DNA from: Amphiura filiformis
Taxonomy: Eukaryota; Echinodermata; Ophiuroidea; Amphilepidida; Amphiuridae
Assembly: GCF_039555335.1 (NCBI RefSeq)
Contig: NW_027305509.1
Coordinates: forward strand, 248,001 to 312,000
Length of the DNA stretch: 64,000 nt
Direction of reading: 5' to 3'
Below the pieces are notes generated by a model that was given only the letters and a program-made list of their open reading frames with translations, was not told the origin of the DNA and searched no databases. The stretch's first letter is position 1. Every line of letters starts with the position of its first letter. A program made the position numbers and the translations under genes. Positions 52,863 through 64,000 of the stretch are shown in pieces.

Positions 52863-53409
52863 AAAGTTATGGTGATTTATTGAAAATCTAATAAGTATCA
52901 GGTTTTTGTGCATTGTGTAACCATTGAATTTGTTAAGTCTTGACCAGTATACAGTATAAACCACATCAAACATACATGTCTACTGGCCTCAGTCCCCAGC
53001 TGAACATGCTAAATTGAAATATCACTAATTAATGAGTGAGTGTGACCATTTCATTCATTCATGCATGGTTTACATACGAGTGCTAATTATAAATTCATAA
53101 ACTTGGACGAGGACCAGGGTAGTAGAAACCGTTTGTACACTATGATGGATTTCTTACGGTGTGCAACCAGGATCAGTATTTCGGCAAGAATCCAAGAATT
53201 GATTCTCACTAAGATTCTCGTTCAAACAGATTTGTGTGAATCCTAGTTGATTCTTGTGAACTTTTGTAGTTTACACAGAAGTTTTGCAAGAATCAAATGA
53301 TTCCGGCAAATTTATTCTGCAAGAATCAAGATTGATTCTTGCACTGCAAAACAAAATTCAAACCCTGTGCAACCAGATCAACAGCCTCATCAAAACTGAA
53401 TGCGGTGAT

Positions 53410-53620
53410 CTGAAGGTCCAAGATTGAAATCCTTGATGGTCAGTGAATTTTTTTTATTTCTCCATCTCAAATGTGTGACACGGTCCATGGATGTCAAGGC
53501 GACAAATTTGAAATCGAGATATAGGCAAACATATCAAGTAAAAAACAACAAAATGCATAAGAAAATAGACATCACAAAACGTCATTGCTACATGTATGAA
53601 GTTTTGTGATGTCTATTTTC
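53410..53620 (+). mobile_element. SINE fragment, decayed
   Basis: AAATCCTTGATGGTCAGTGA after a weak B box (AGATTGAAATCC) repeats the layout of the better copy at 53790. A hairpin ATAGACATCACAAAACGT / GTTTTGTGATGTCTATTTTC follows at 53563-53620. Confidence 0.5.
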
Positions 53621-53787
53621 TTGCATTTTGTTGGAAATTATTCCGAAGTCATATATCTTCGGAATAATTTCCATAACCTCTTCTAAGCTTCTTGGATGAA
53701 AAGATGATAGAGGACGGGTTTTGAACTGAAGGCCTAAATGATAGTCGGATATATAATAAAATCACTGCACTCTTTCCTAAATCTCAC

Positions 53788-54010
53788 TCATTCAGCTCAG
53801 TTGGTAGAGCATCGGTCTGGTGAGTGGGAAGTCCCAGGTACAAATCCTGGATGGTCAGTGAATTTTCACTGGCTGGCATTTTAAAAGTACATGTGGAGAC
53901 TTTAAAAGTGTTGAATTTACCCATACAGCCACAAAAATATTTTGTCACAATAATAATGACAAACTTTGTTCATGTTGGCAGTAAGAACGGTTCAGTACAG
54001 TACAGTAATG
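53788..54010 (+). mobile_element. tRNA-Thr-like SINE
   Basis: TTCAGCTCAGTTGGTAGAGC (A box), anticodon-loop-like CTGGTGA and CCAGGTACAAATCCTGG (B box with one change) form a recognisable tRNA head, followed by an unrelated tail that starts GATGGTCAGTGAATTTTC. The shared tail in the copy at 53410 shows that it is a dispersed SINE, not a working tRNA. Confidence 0.6.
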
Positions 54011-54424
54011 GTCATTTCTTGAAACAAGTATTTTTATAGGTTTTTATGAAAATCGGGACAATTGCATATTTGTCAAACGAAATGTAAAACGCAATTTGAC
54101 TTTAAAATGGTCTTTAGAAATTGAAGAGCCATGAGCTCATTCCTAAGAAGTTTTCAGTAAATTTGAAAAAGAGACTCATGCCTTTTTGAGGCCTGGGTGA
54201 AGTCAACATTCTTAACAACCTATTCCCCCTTTATATTTGAAAGCAAATACCAGTATTGAGATGATGAAGAGCAGTTCTTGTTTTGTCTCCTTGAATTACC
54301 ATGCAAATTACTTTTATGTAAATTAACAGCCAGACTGCTAAAGGGTACTTTATCCACGCAGCTTTGTTTTTTATTCCTAATGCATAGCAATTGATTAGAT
54401 TGGGTGTTCTATTGAAAATACACA
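54011..54424. other. Spacer
   Basis: No feature recognised. Confidence 0.3.
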
Positions 54425-54685
54425 ATCCCCCTGTGTAAGATTTTGGAAATATTGTTCACAGGGGGAGTATGAATTTCACTTGAAATGAATATTAAGCAGC
54501 TCCATTTGAGGTTTATACACCCTCTGAGAAAGATTCAACATGAATCTTCCAAAGAGGGAGGGTGAGTTTCAAATAGAGTTGACTAATGTGCATTCAATGT
54601 AAGATTTATACCCCCACTGTGGAAGATATTTCTAAAATCTTCCACAGGGGGAGGGTGGACTTTAATCGGAATAGCCCATTAAGCT
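54425..54685. repeat. ACACCCCC palindromic family, two or more arms
   Basis: AATCCCCCTGTGTAAGATTT, CACAGGGGGAGTATGAATTT, then CCCCCACTGTGGAAGAT and ATCTTCCACAGGGGGAGG form successive inverted arms. Confidence 0.7.
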
Positions 54686-55293
54686 TGCTTTTGTCCGGCC
54701 AGTCTGCGAGATTTAATTTCTCAACCACTAAATCCCTTTTTTTGTTAAAGATAAATTTTCTAATGTGAATTATTCCTGTTTATATGTTGCCCCCAAATCC
54801 ACCATGAATCCTGTCTTTGCAATCAAACAATCGGATTAACACTTTATATTTCCGACGCGTGAAATGTTCAAATTTGTAATGATTAATTTTGCAGTCTGGG
54901 TTTTTGTAAAAATTATTAAGCATGCGGAGAGAAGTGGCTAACAGTGAGCTTGGACTTGTCTGTGAGTCGTTTTTTTATTGGCTATGTATATGCATGACAC
55001 CGGTGCATATATGCATGCAATTTATACGGTACAGCCCTGCGGCTAACATGGGCAAGAAAAGGGGGCCATGCTCTGTTCGGTCTACTTTGATAGATGGATG
55101 AGGGAAAAACAGGGGAATCACTTTAGAAATCGTTTGATCATTTGAATGTTCTGCCTTGCTCAATGAAGAAATGGGTGCAACGGAGCAGAACAGGAGAGTT
55201 TAGATGCTATCTTTTGTTTTTGTAGAGCTTATGCATATGGTTTGATTTTTTTTTTCTATGTTCTTGGAGGAAATCATTACTCAGGCCAAACCA
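54686..55293. other. Spacer
   Basis: No feature recognised. Confidence 0.3.
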
Positions 55294-55645
55294 AAAAAAA
55301 GCTGTGTCTCAAAGCCGCCACACGCCTTCGTTTTTCTTCTAGCTGAAATGGCAAATTCATTTTTTTCTTCTTTTTTTTGCCATAAAATCATGAAATTCTG
55401 AGATGTATTTGGAAGAAAATGTACTTAATTTGATACTAGCAGCATTGTTTAGGTTTTAAAACAATTGATATTTATACTAAAATGCGTAAATCAACCACAA
55501 TTTTATGCTGTGTACTTTTGAACACTCAAAAATGACATTCAAAATTTAAGTTTAAAAAAAAATCTATAAAAAACTTTAAAAAACGCATTCTGCATTCGCT
55601 TGTGAACCTGCCATGGGCTTTGAGACATAAGTTTTTTTGTTTACT
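55294..55645. mobile_element. MITE with GTCTCAAAGCC ends
   Basis: CAAAAAAAAGCTGTGTCTCA then AAGCC at the left faces GGGCTTTGAGACATAAG then TTTTTTTG at the right, arms of about 25 bp. The interior is AT-rich; no protein. Confidence 0.65.
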
Positions 55646-57009
55646 TCATGAATGTACCACTGTCCTTTTTCAGGGAACAAATCATAAGATTAATGAAGTC
55701 CTCTCAATGTATTAGTAACTATTCATGAGAAACCCGCTCTCAACTAAATTGACATTAAGGGCGTTGGCTCTAAAGTTGGCTCTAAAGCTCTAAAAATGTT
55801 AGACCTTGTTATGTAAATAAGACAATTCCACGCTCCATGACTTTCACGCTGGATCTCGGAGCTTGTTCCTTTGTTATGATAAATCCGTATCCTATTTTCT
55901 GTGCCCAAGGTCCTTCCTACCTGTAAATGCACATGAAAAGAGTGAATCGGAAGAGTATAACGTGCGATGTAAATATCGCGATAGTTCAGTTTTAAAGAAA
56001 TGTAATGTTTTGTACAATACATGTACCTAGCCCCCTCCCTCAGGTGTGAGTGGGTCAAAATAAAATTGATATTTTGGAAAAAGGAAATAATCAACAATGC
56101 CCTTCCTCCCTTCATAACAAAGCTAGTTTTGTTCACAGTATCAGGTCAATAATTAATGCTTCTGAAGTTCAACATCTTTGTGTAGATAATTTTAGTTTAA
56201 AACATGTTATTTTGAAATTAAATTTAATACTGGAACTGAAATGTTGCAAGTTCTCACTTTGTTATGTTGCATCGCAATCCAGCAGACTTCATCAGTTATC
56301 GGACTTCATCTGGCATCACACCATAACATTTCCCTAAAAAACTATCATATTAAAATACTTCTGGTATTGATTTTAATATCTAGAACTATTCAAGCAATAA
56401 CAGTGAATATTGATAACGACCACTGCCCACACAGTCTTGGAGGAGATCTAGAGTAAGGGAGGGAGAAAGTAGAGCAATTTTGCAATATCTAGGACATGCT
56501 GCATTTCCATGTATGATGTATTGTGTTTCAAAATGTCAAAGCAATGGTCAAGTGGCTGGAATGAGTGCTCATTTTCCTCTCAAAAAAAAAATTGAGAAAG
56601 AGATTTCCATACTGATATTTTGCACAGAATTCAATGCATGTAATTGACATTAGGCCTATAGAAAGGACCGTCTCCAACTGCTTTAATCAGATTTGTTATC
56701 ATCCTAGGACATTACGCATTCAACAGATGATCAGTCGAATAACGGATGGCACTACATTACCGCGCTACACCCATGTTTTCGATTTTTGCGGACAAATTAT
56801 TCCACAAGCATAGTGTCCAGCATGCATGGCTATTCAGATGAGAAATAAATGGAACACAGACTTGGGGAGTTGTCATGGCAACAAGTTTTCCCCTCATCCA
56901 TTATGCATGAGCATGGTATTTTACGCTTGTTGCTTGCATGTAAATGCATAAATAGGAGAAAAGTTTGGCAAGTTGTATCAAGGCACTTCAAGTGGGCAGT
57001 GAGGCCAAA
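55646..57009. other. Spacer
   Basis: A minus-strand stretch at 55790-55925 has an acceptor-like TTTACAG and open frame, but no family is recognised and it may be chance. Nothing else is seen. Confidence 0.3.
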
Positions 57010-57416
57010 AAAAAAAAAGTTGTTTGCTTGCCCTCAACCGACCGACCCTAATTTTTGAAATCAGAAAAAAAGTTTTTTTTTTCTATTTACTGTACAAAAG
57101 AATACCGACCCTATTTTTGGAAATTCCTGAAAAAGTTTTTTTTTCTTTTCAAATTTTTGCATTCTGAAGATGTAAAAAAAAATGTATTTTAGAGCTTGTG
57201 TTCAACATTTTAGTTGTTTTCTAATATTAGTTGATACATTTTGACACTAAAATTGTCTGATTTTTCATATTTTGAGCCTTAATTAATACAAACATTAGAG
57301 TTTCCTAGTAATTAAAAAAAAAAAAAAAGAAAAAAAAAAAAAAAGAAATCCCGACCGACCGACCCAATTGTTAAAATTCAATTGAGGGCAAGCAAACAAT
57401 TTTTTTTTCTTGGCCT
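57010..57416. mobile_element. MITE with GTTTGCTTGCCCTC ends
   Basis: GTTGTTTGCTTGCCCTCAAC then CGACCGACCC at the left faces, inverted, CGACCGACCGACCC and GAGGGCAAGCAAACAA at the right. The ends are preceded by AGGCCAA/TTGGCCT and A/T runs. About 400 bp; no protein. Confidence 0.8.
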
Positions 57417-57829
57417 GATCAAGGTTGTACATGTAGGATGAAAAAAAATGTGAAAGTACTTGCACACTAGATGAGGATTTTGAAAAACACAATAAATGGA
57501 TGGTTTTGAGCGTTTTCATTGTTTGGTACAATTGTTCCATGGTTGAATTTTGGACCTTATAAAAAAATTTGGCAAGTGGACCGTTGTGGATTTTTTTAGG
57601 GTGCTGTTTGTTGCTGCCCCCTCCCAACCTCTGCCGCGTACGGGCCTGAAGGTTGTTCTGTGACAAAAGACGAATACACCCTACATTACATTCTGTCGTA
57701 GTGGGCAATCTTATCCACTGACAGTTATCATGGTTAGTTAGGCCAATTAACACACAGGCATTTAATTAGCATATTTATTAGTTGAGTAGTGTCCACAAGA
57801 AATCCATCTTTATAAATTATACTCAATTG
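57417..57829. other. Spacer
   Basis: No feature recognised. Confidence 0.3.
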
Positions 57830-58265
57830 ATCTATTCCGTTTGAAATCTTCACTCCCCCTGTGGAAGATGCAGCTTTCTCATAAAGCCTTCAATAGTGGG
57901 AGAATGTATACGGTGTGTTTCAAATGGAATCAATTGGCTTGGGTTCATTATTTTGAAACCCATACTCCCCCTGTATAATTTAGCCTTATCTTCCACAACT
58001 ATTTCGAATCAAAGTTACCCATTGCTAAATTCTACTTGGGAGCGATTGCCGAATAGGGTGCAACTCGACTAGTCTTATTACAAGACTGCCCTACCCCAAA
58101 CCCTAACCCTAAACTCCGTAAACGAGAACTGGACTCAAGTCTAGCAAGTTGCACCCTATTCGGTAATTGTACCTCTACGGAGCTTGAAACCCATACTCCC
58201 TCTGTTTTAAGACTTAGCTAAATCTTCCACAGAGGGAGTATGGACTTTAAATCTAATACCTCGTT
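57830..58265. repeat. ACACCCCC family cluster interrupted by a small palindromic insertion
   Basis: Arms ACTCCCCCTGTGGAAGAT (57851), ATACTCCCCCTGTATAA (57963) and ATACTCCCTCTGTTTTAAG (58195), each near a CAAATGGAAT or ACTTTAAATC partner, are members of the dispersed palindromic family. Confidence 0.7.
58046..58169. repeat. Palindromic insertion with GAATAGGGTGCAAC arms
   Basis: TTGCCGAATAGGGTGCAAC near 58047 faces GTTGCACCCTATTCGGTAA near 58148. Between them are CGACTAGTCTT and CCCTAACCCTAA. It separates two members of the ACACCCCC family. Confidence 0.75.
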
Positions 58266-59532
58266 ATACATGATGGTGGTAGTTAATGAGACCGTTGTTG
58301 TATAATTGTATTTGATGGACTTATGAATTATGCAAATAACCAGTAACTTTTTAATGGCACTGCAGCCAAGGCATCAGCTAAGTTTGGCTCATTAAGTATG
58401 CATTATACGATGAATATTAATGAGGCTATCCATACAGCAGCTGGTTTATTCAGAGGAGGCTTCAGTCCTATTAGCCATGCATGATAAATATGATTAGAAC
58501 ATTATAATTCATGCATTAATTTCCCACTCTTATGTTATGTAAAAATATTGTGATAAATTGCATGTCCACATAAGTGGTAATTTGGTATACATCTACAGCC
58601 AAGCAAAACATAGGTTGATTTTAAGTCTTTTTGCATCAACATTCAACAAATAATTAGCTGTAAATGTTAAAATGCGGATTGGGTTGGGTACTTGGATAGG
58701 TTGGCACTTGATCGGTTATTTCAACCATTTGCGCCATTTTCAAATGTACATTATTTATCACTTGTCCCAGGGAGTAAAGGTGGACTCAATTATATTCCTT
58801 TGAAGCCCAGTTTTAGATACAGAAGGAAATCAGAGTACCCCGGGGAAACCTGTAAGAAAAAAAATTGTATGGAATGGAAAATGATCAAATGAATACAAAA
58901 TTGTCTTGAAATGAACTGGGTTCGAACCTAGGACCTCAATGATGTGGACATAAATGCTTGCTGAAGACTAGACATAATAAAATTAAACTAAAATTAGAAA
59001 TTACTTTACATGCATTATAAGTATGCAAAACAGGGATACTCCTAGTTTTTAATGACTATACTTTGTTTCGGCCGAAAGTTAGGTGTCAAGTTACACATAT
59101 TTTACTTAATCATGTCTGTAACGTCCAAAAGATTTTTTTGACTTTTGATGGTGTCCTTCACTTCTTTCCCGATTTGTTTATTTGCGACTGGTAAAAAAGA
59201 CTTGTTGGAAAATGGCAGCCTCCTGCAAAGTTGTGTACACGATAACGTTCTTACAAAATTGCTTATTTTAGCTGATTAAAGATCATTGTTGCAAAAAGAA
59301 CCTGAAATTCGTGTAACGTAGTGAGTATAGTAATGAGTCGTGAATAAGCTAATGTTATGACATGTTGTGGATACCAGATATGGAGCGTTTTCCAACCCGG
59401 CCTTGCCATAAAATTGAACTAAGATCCCTGTGAATCTTACAATGTCAAATGAATATTCATGAATAAGTTGGAGATGTTGAGACAAACAAAAATAAACCAC
59501 ATATTTCAAAACCACAGACATTTTCACATAGA
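58266..59532. other. Spacer
   Basis: ATGCAT, TTAAT and TAATGA words cluster at 58385-58530. GGTTCGAACC-like B-box sequence at 58918-58930 is an isolated SINE trace. No exon recognised. Confidence 0.3.
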
Positions 59533-59718
59533 AGCAGTGGCGGTGCCACAGGAGGGGGAGGCAACCCCCCATTCAGAACTCTTGCTCCCTGTTTCCTCCA
59601 GTAAAAACCCAAAATTGCGACAAATGTCCACTTTTTGCAGCAATTTTGCACAAAATTGGTTTATTCCCCGAAATTCACTTTGCCTCCCCTGACAAAATTC
59701 CTGGCACCACCACTGCAT
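59533..59718. mobile_element. Small MITE with GCAGTGGYGGTGCCA ends
   Basis: GCAGTGGCGGTGCCACAGGA at the left faces TCCTGGCACCACCACTGC at the right, 18-20 bp arms with two mismatches. The interior shares TTTTTGCAGCAATTTTGCAC and similar blocks with the repeat at 52470-52862 in the opposite orientation. Confidence 0.75.
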
Positions 59719-61820
59719 GGAAGAGACATTTTGAAGGTTTTTAAGTGAATGAAGCAGTTTGACACCAAAAGACCCGTGAGCAGAAAATGTCATTTCAGTA
59801 TGCGATAAATCATCTCATCACCTGCAGTCAGTCACACCAAATACAACAGTCTTCCCTTACCAATTATTATGCATGAAGTAATGAATATTGATAAGCTGGT
59901 TTGCATATTGGTTTGGAAATTCAGTATTTCGATCCACTCTGGCGTATGCATGCATAATTCAAGTGCATAATTTGTGTTGTGCTGCATTTATGGCTTGCAT
60001 AAGATATTTTGCAAATTTTCTTAAGAATTGGATGAGAAGGGAGATTTTTTTGTCAGGATTTTATGAAATTTAGCAGCATACCTCTATACCACTTTGGTAA
60101 GCCAAATTTTAAACCTAAAATTGTCTAATAAATCATGTGGTGCGAGCAGAAAATTGTGTTTGAACACTTATAGTGTTGATACAAAAGGTGCCTCAAAAAA
60201 TCTGTGCCAAAAAAACACTTGGCCCCCTTTTGACTATTAAAATACTTTGCCCCTTTTGAGTCTTGCCAAAAAAGTTTGGTACCCCCCCCTGTAGTTTTAC
60301 CAGCCCTGGCAGGTACACATAATTGCTGCACCCCTTGGAAAAACTGTTTTTAAAAAAAGCCAATTATTCATCAATTAGATTCAATGACATGGTATGTCAG
60401 ATTTGTGGTTACTTGAAAGAAAAAAATTATAATACCAACTCATGATACTAATTCAGTCAGATCAGCTAGTAAACAGAATCATTTTACCTACATTTTGACC
60501 AGTTGCAAGTAACGCCATATTGACGTCTGATTTACAAATAGCCAACAATTGACACTTGCGAGTGACATATATGCTAACTGTCCCTCTAATACATACATTT
60601 GATTCAAGAAATGTGAAATCTTGTCCCAAATAGATCAAGTATTCCACTCCAAGGGATGCATGCCATCCACCCAGCTATCAACATCATCATATTATACAGC
60701 TCTCTATCTCTCTCTCTCTACATGGGTGTAAATTTTTTGCTCCAATTATTTCTAATTCCCTGTGAATCTCTATACGGCCACAAGCTCTTAAATATTTAGT
60801 TTTCAAGTAGGGAAAGTCGAGTGAGGGATGAGAATGAAGTTAACGAGGGAGGGAGTTGAGTTCATATCCATGGGTACTAAGAAGAAGATAGTGATGCTAA
60901 TGGGTTACTGTAAAACTACCCAATTGGGCTGCACGCAGTTGACTTGCTCCTTTGTTTAAAGTGTGAGTGATGAGATTGAAATTAACGAGGGAGGGAGATA
61001 GAGAGGGGAGTTCATATCCATAGGTGAGGAGAAGACGATGATATTCACCCTTTGCACGGATCCGCCATCTTGCTACCAAAACGAGGTTCTCCTTGCAAAC
61101 GCATGCGCAAAATGTGCATTTTTGTTTATCGTGCTTTTCTAGCAACGCGCCAGAAGACTTTCGCAACGCACACGTGGTAATCAAAGCGTGCGTTTGACAG
61201 GCGAACGGCACGCACACAGAGCATGCACTTTGCGAGTAAAAGCTCATTTTAAGATGACCATGCGATCAGCGAATAATGCTGTACCGTACTCAAGCTACCC
61301 AATTGGGGTACTTGAAGATTGCTTGCCACACCCTTGCCTAAAATTGGGTTGCTTTTACAAGTTGAAGGCAAGTGCATTGGTGCATTTTTGTGAAATTTTC
61401 ACAGTGAAATTCTCTTTTTAAAAGAGTCAAGAATATTTAGCTTGTTTCTTTGTGCGTGGAGCTCCTGATGAATCTAAAAATTACCAGTGTATTTTATGTC
61501 CACTTCCTAAAATGGCCAATTATATATGGGACGGACTTGGATTCATGTTGCCATCAACTTGTTTTCGCACACAATCGGGTGATTTCCGTGGTGGTTTCAT
61601 TGAAAATGGTACATTTTGATAATTTTTGGGTGCTTTGTAGGTGTATTTGCTGCACCATGGTACTAACAAGTTTTGGGAACACTATACAGGAGAATAAAAG
61701 CAGTATAGAGGCAAAGGTGTGCTAAAATTCAGCTGATGCATATTTCGAGGGTTTAGTACCAGAAGGCCCTATCTGCAATAGCTGTCATGAATGTATCACA
61801 TATTTAGATTCATACATAAA
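59719..61820. other. Spacer
   Basis: AT-rich. ATGCATAATT-type words at 59945-60000; TACCCAATTGGG occurs near 60917 and 61297. No exon or RNA gene recognised. Confidence 0.3.
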
Positions 61821-62352
61821 CTGAGCTCAAAAAGAAACTTATAATTTTTTATAACTTGTGAATCACAAGGTCATATCTTAAAATACTGTCTATCAAAATG
61901 AACCAAAATTACACAAAGGATTACTTTAATACTCTACTCAAAACACATGTCAGTAACCAAGCAGTTGTCCAACTGACACAACAGCAAAATGCACTGTCAT
62001 GGGACAGCTTCCTGGACTTCCTCCACTTTCACAGCCCAACATTTGGCACACAGCACACCAAATCTGTGAGAATGCACACAAGATCCTTGCTCTGATGATA
62101 AAACGGTGCTGCATTCTGCTTTTCATACACTTTTTTCATGAAACACGGCTGGGCTGTGAATGTGGTCCAGGAAGCTGTTCCATGTCAGTGCATTTTGCTG
62201 TTGTGTCAGTTGGATAACTGTTTGGTTACGGTACTGACATGTGTTAAGAGTAGAGCATTGAAGTAAACCTGTGTGTAATTTTGGTAGAATTTGATAGACC
62301 GGATTTAAAGATATGACGTTGTGAAAAATTATAAGTTTCTTTTTAAGCTCAG
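61821..62352. mobile_element. Foldback MITE with ~220-bp arms
   Basis: CTGAGCTCAAAAAGAAACTT at the left faces AAGTTTCTTTTTAAGCTCAG at the right. The match extends through CACATGTCAGTAACC, CCAACTGACACAACAGCAAA and the GGAAGCTG/CAGCTTCC region to about 62040 and 62140, so only about 100 bp is unpaired. No known protein. Confidence 0.8.
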
Positions 62353-62360
62353 TTACAATA

Positions 62361-62601
62361 TGTGACAGTACAGCATAATGAGCCGTAAATGTCCTCAATT
62401 GTATTCTGAGTTACAGTGTAAAATGGGTATGAAGGTCGTATTCATAGGTACCTCAATTGGGTGCTACGTGTACCTCATTTAATGAGATACACGTAGCACC
62501 AAATTGAAATACCTATGTATATGACCTTCATGCCCATTTTACACTGTAACTCAGAATACAATTGAGGACATTTACGGCTCATTCGTGCTGCTACGGTCAC
62601 A
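62361..62601. mobile_element. TGTGACC MITE, member 3 (near-perfect palindrome)
   Basis: TGTGACAGTACAGCATAATG to GCTGCTACGGTCACA with TA on both sides. The whole 241 bp folds on itself (GAGCCGTAAATGTCCTCAAT against its complement, ATGAAGGTCGTAT against its complement). It is the short form of the family at 22189 and 36494. Confidence 0.88.
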
Positions 62602-62603
62602 TA

Positions 62604-63046
62604 TGGAGTTTGCAGAAATGGCCAAAATGTCTATAGGGTAGCTATTGCAGACAGGTCTTTCTTGCCCGTAAACCTTAGTATTCACTCCATGCATATTTAT
62701 GAGGTAGCGTAATGAGGAAAACACCAACATCAGGAAAAGTTTATTGATGATAAAGTTGATGTGATGTTCCAAAGCCGAGATGGACTCTATGATGAGAGGG
62801 GAGATCCTGTTTCATTTTAAATAGTTTCTCTAGATGAAGTATGGTGCTAGATGCAGTTGTAGAAAAGATTGTGATAAAATAGGGTGGAGAGCTGGGTCTG
62901 TACCTCAGGAGACACTATGAGCCAATAGTCTCATCTCCCATTGCAACGTTCAGGTCATGGTTAATGTACTTTACTGACATTGAGGATTTTTGAGATCCTA
63001 GAGGATGGGGTTGTGATGAGATGGATGCGCCTATGCATGATTAAAT
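62604..63046. other. Spacer
   Basis: No feature recognised. Confidence 0.3.
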
Positions 63047-63243
63047 GGGCTATGCCAGTTGAAATCCATACACCCCCTATGGAAGACATGATCTGACTTT
63101 AATCTCCCACACAGGGAGTGTGAATTTCAAATGGGGTTACCTGAATGCATGACTCCATTTAAAATCCACACCCCCTGTGTTGGGAAGAATTTGGTCATGT
63201 CTTCCATAGAGGGTGTATGTATTTCAGCTGGCATAGCCCAATG
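63047..63243. repeat. ACACCCCC palindromic family, best copy
   Basis: GGGCTATGCCAGTTGAAATC then CATACACCCCCTATGGAAGA faces TCTTCCATAGAGGGTGTATG and GCTGGCATAGCCC, nearly 200 bp in total with an inner second pair (CACACAGGGAGTGTGAATTT / AAAATCCACACCCCCTGTG). Confidence 0.8.
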
Positions 63244-64000
63244 AAGGTGTTGGGAGGGAGTCATATTTGGTGTGGTATTGATTTCAAGAGCCTATGCTCA
63301 GGAGTGAGTGGGATTATAAGGAGTCTACTCATGGGATAACTATCACTTTTATGATTCATGTGAACAGGTTTTATTGGCAGGTTGTCGTGATCTATTGACT
63401 TATTTCCGTACAAAACGAAAAAATGATGCGTTGTTTATTGTTTTCTCATGAATAGTGATTTTATGTATACAGTGTGGATGCAGTATAATATGCTCAGCAT
63501 TTCACTCATAAATGTTTAGTATTCGACATGTTTTCAAAAACAAATGCATACATATACAAGAGATTAGTGTAAGTATATCACAGGGGGTTAAACTATTTAA
63601 ATAACCTGTACTTGCAGGGTAAAGTAAGTGTTTTGCTACTTGTGTGACCAGATTGACACCCCTTTCCTGACTTTCTAAGGTGAACATAAACTTGGTAATT
63701 TTAAAGTAGTAACCATCACCAGCGGAACTTGAAGTGTTTCTTTTCTATGGGACATTGTTATGTTTTTGTTTGAAGTTCTATATGTTCTCACTTGTAGTAA
63801 CTTTTACACATGGGTACATAATTATTATTTGACTGGCTCACTGACTCCATCCACACTATACAGGTAGGAAGAGAACAATAAAATTCTTTATTTCGGACAA
63901 TGGTTGTCTAGGTCCAATGCTCTAATTTTAACATTTTTTCAATGCTCCAATGTAATATGGACTCTTATAATATCAAAACCGCTGGAGCAATATCACTCGA
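63244..64000. other. Spacer to window end
   Basis: ACTATACAGGTAGG near 63856 and AATAAA at about 63879 do not add up to a gene. Nothing else recognised. Confidence 0.3.

Noticed and set aside
55790-55925. Possible minus-strand exon after TTTACAG
   Set aside because: The peptide matches no family I know, the donor is weak and no partner exon is near.
58090-58115. Telomere repeat (CCCTAACCCTAA)
   Set aside because: Only two units lie inside a small palindromic insertion; this is not an interstitial telomere array.

Overview
The window looks like intron-rich, repeat-packed DNA from a marine invertebrate deuterostome, probably an echinoderm or hemichordate. The reasons are long AT-rich non-coding DNA, spliced exons with GT-AG borders, many small inverted-repeat transposons, tRNA-derived SINE pieces, and dozens of copies of the palindrome TAGGCCTA. 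The species is an inference. No rRNA, CRISPR, operon or prokaryotic signal is present.

One complete host gene can be assembled, on the minus strand from 11256 to 1990. It has six coding exons, all joined by phase-1 introns, and encodes 320 residues: signal peptide, a ten-cysteine follistatin-like (FOLN plus Kazal) module, one EGF module, an acidic stalk, one membrane helix, a poly-arginine stop-transfer and a tail with two PPPY motifs. The plan resembles tomoregulin (TMEFF) but with one follistatin module instead of two. Its fifth intron holds an array of 173-bp units, each copying the membrane-helix half of exon 5 plus its splice donor. Its second intron holds a decayed duplicate of the follistatin exon and two hAT MITEs with perfect 8-bp target duplications.

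From 11.3 to 24.7 kb come a ~200-bp satellite, a broken LINE 3' end, a hAT element carrying a SINE, a ~714-bp tandem duplication, and a 3.25-kb TTAA-flanked element inserted into that duplication.

At 24.7-29.3 kb lies the most unusual element: a structurally whole, young-looking LTR retroelement (two ~0.9-kb LTRs, tRNA-Lys-type primer site, polypurine tract, 4-bp target duplication). Its only open frame encodes a 336-residue Y-box-type cold-shock-domain protein rather than gag or pol. A Harbinger-like MITE sits in its 3' LTR, and the uninterrupted 5' LTR gives the empty site.

From 29.4 to 46.3 kb there is a 20-bp AGATAAGG satellite that switches orientation twice, a GTTTAAAC-rich inverted-repeat element carrying a start-codon exon, and two large foldback elements. 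One foldback is full of a GGGATC/GGCGCA motif. The other has tRNA-like sequences at the inner ends of ~0.8-kb arms and hosts a nested element with eight copies of a CACGTG-type 14-mer. A possible first exon of a plus-strand gene lies at 35192-35231.

From 46 to 64 kb I see no firm gene. There is a 79/96-bp minisatellite (50.1-51.6 kb), SINE fragments, a family of palindromic ACACCCCC repeats and several other MITE-like inverted repeats. This part may be one long intron or intergenic DNA.
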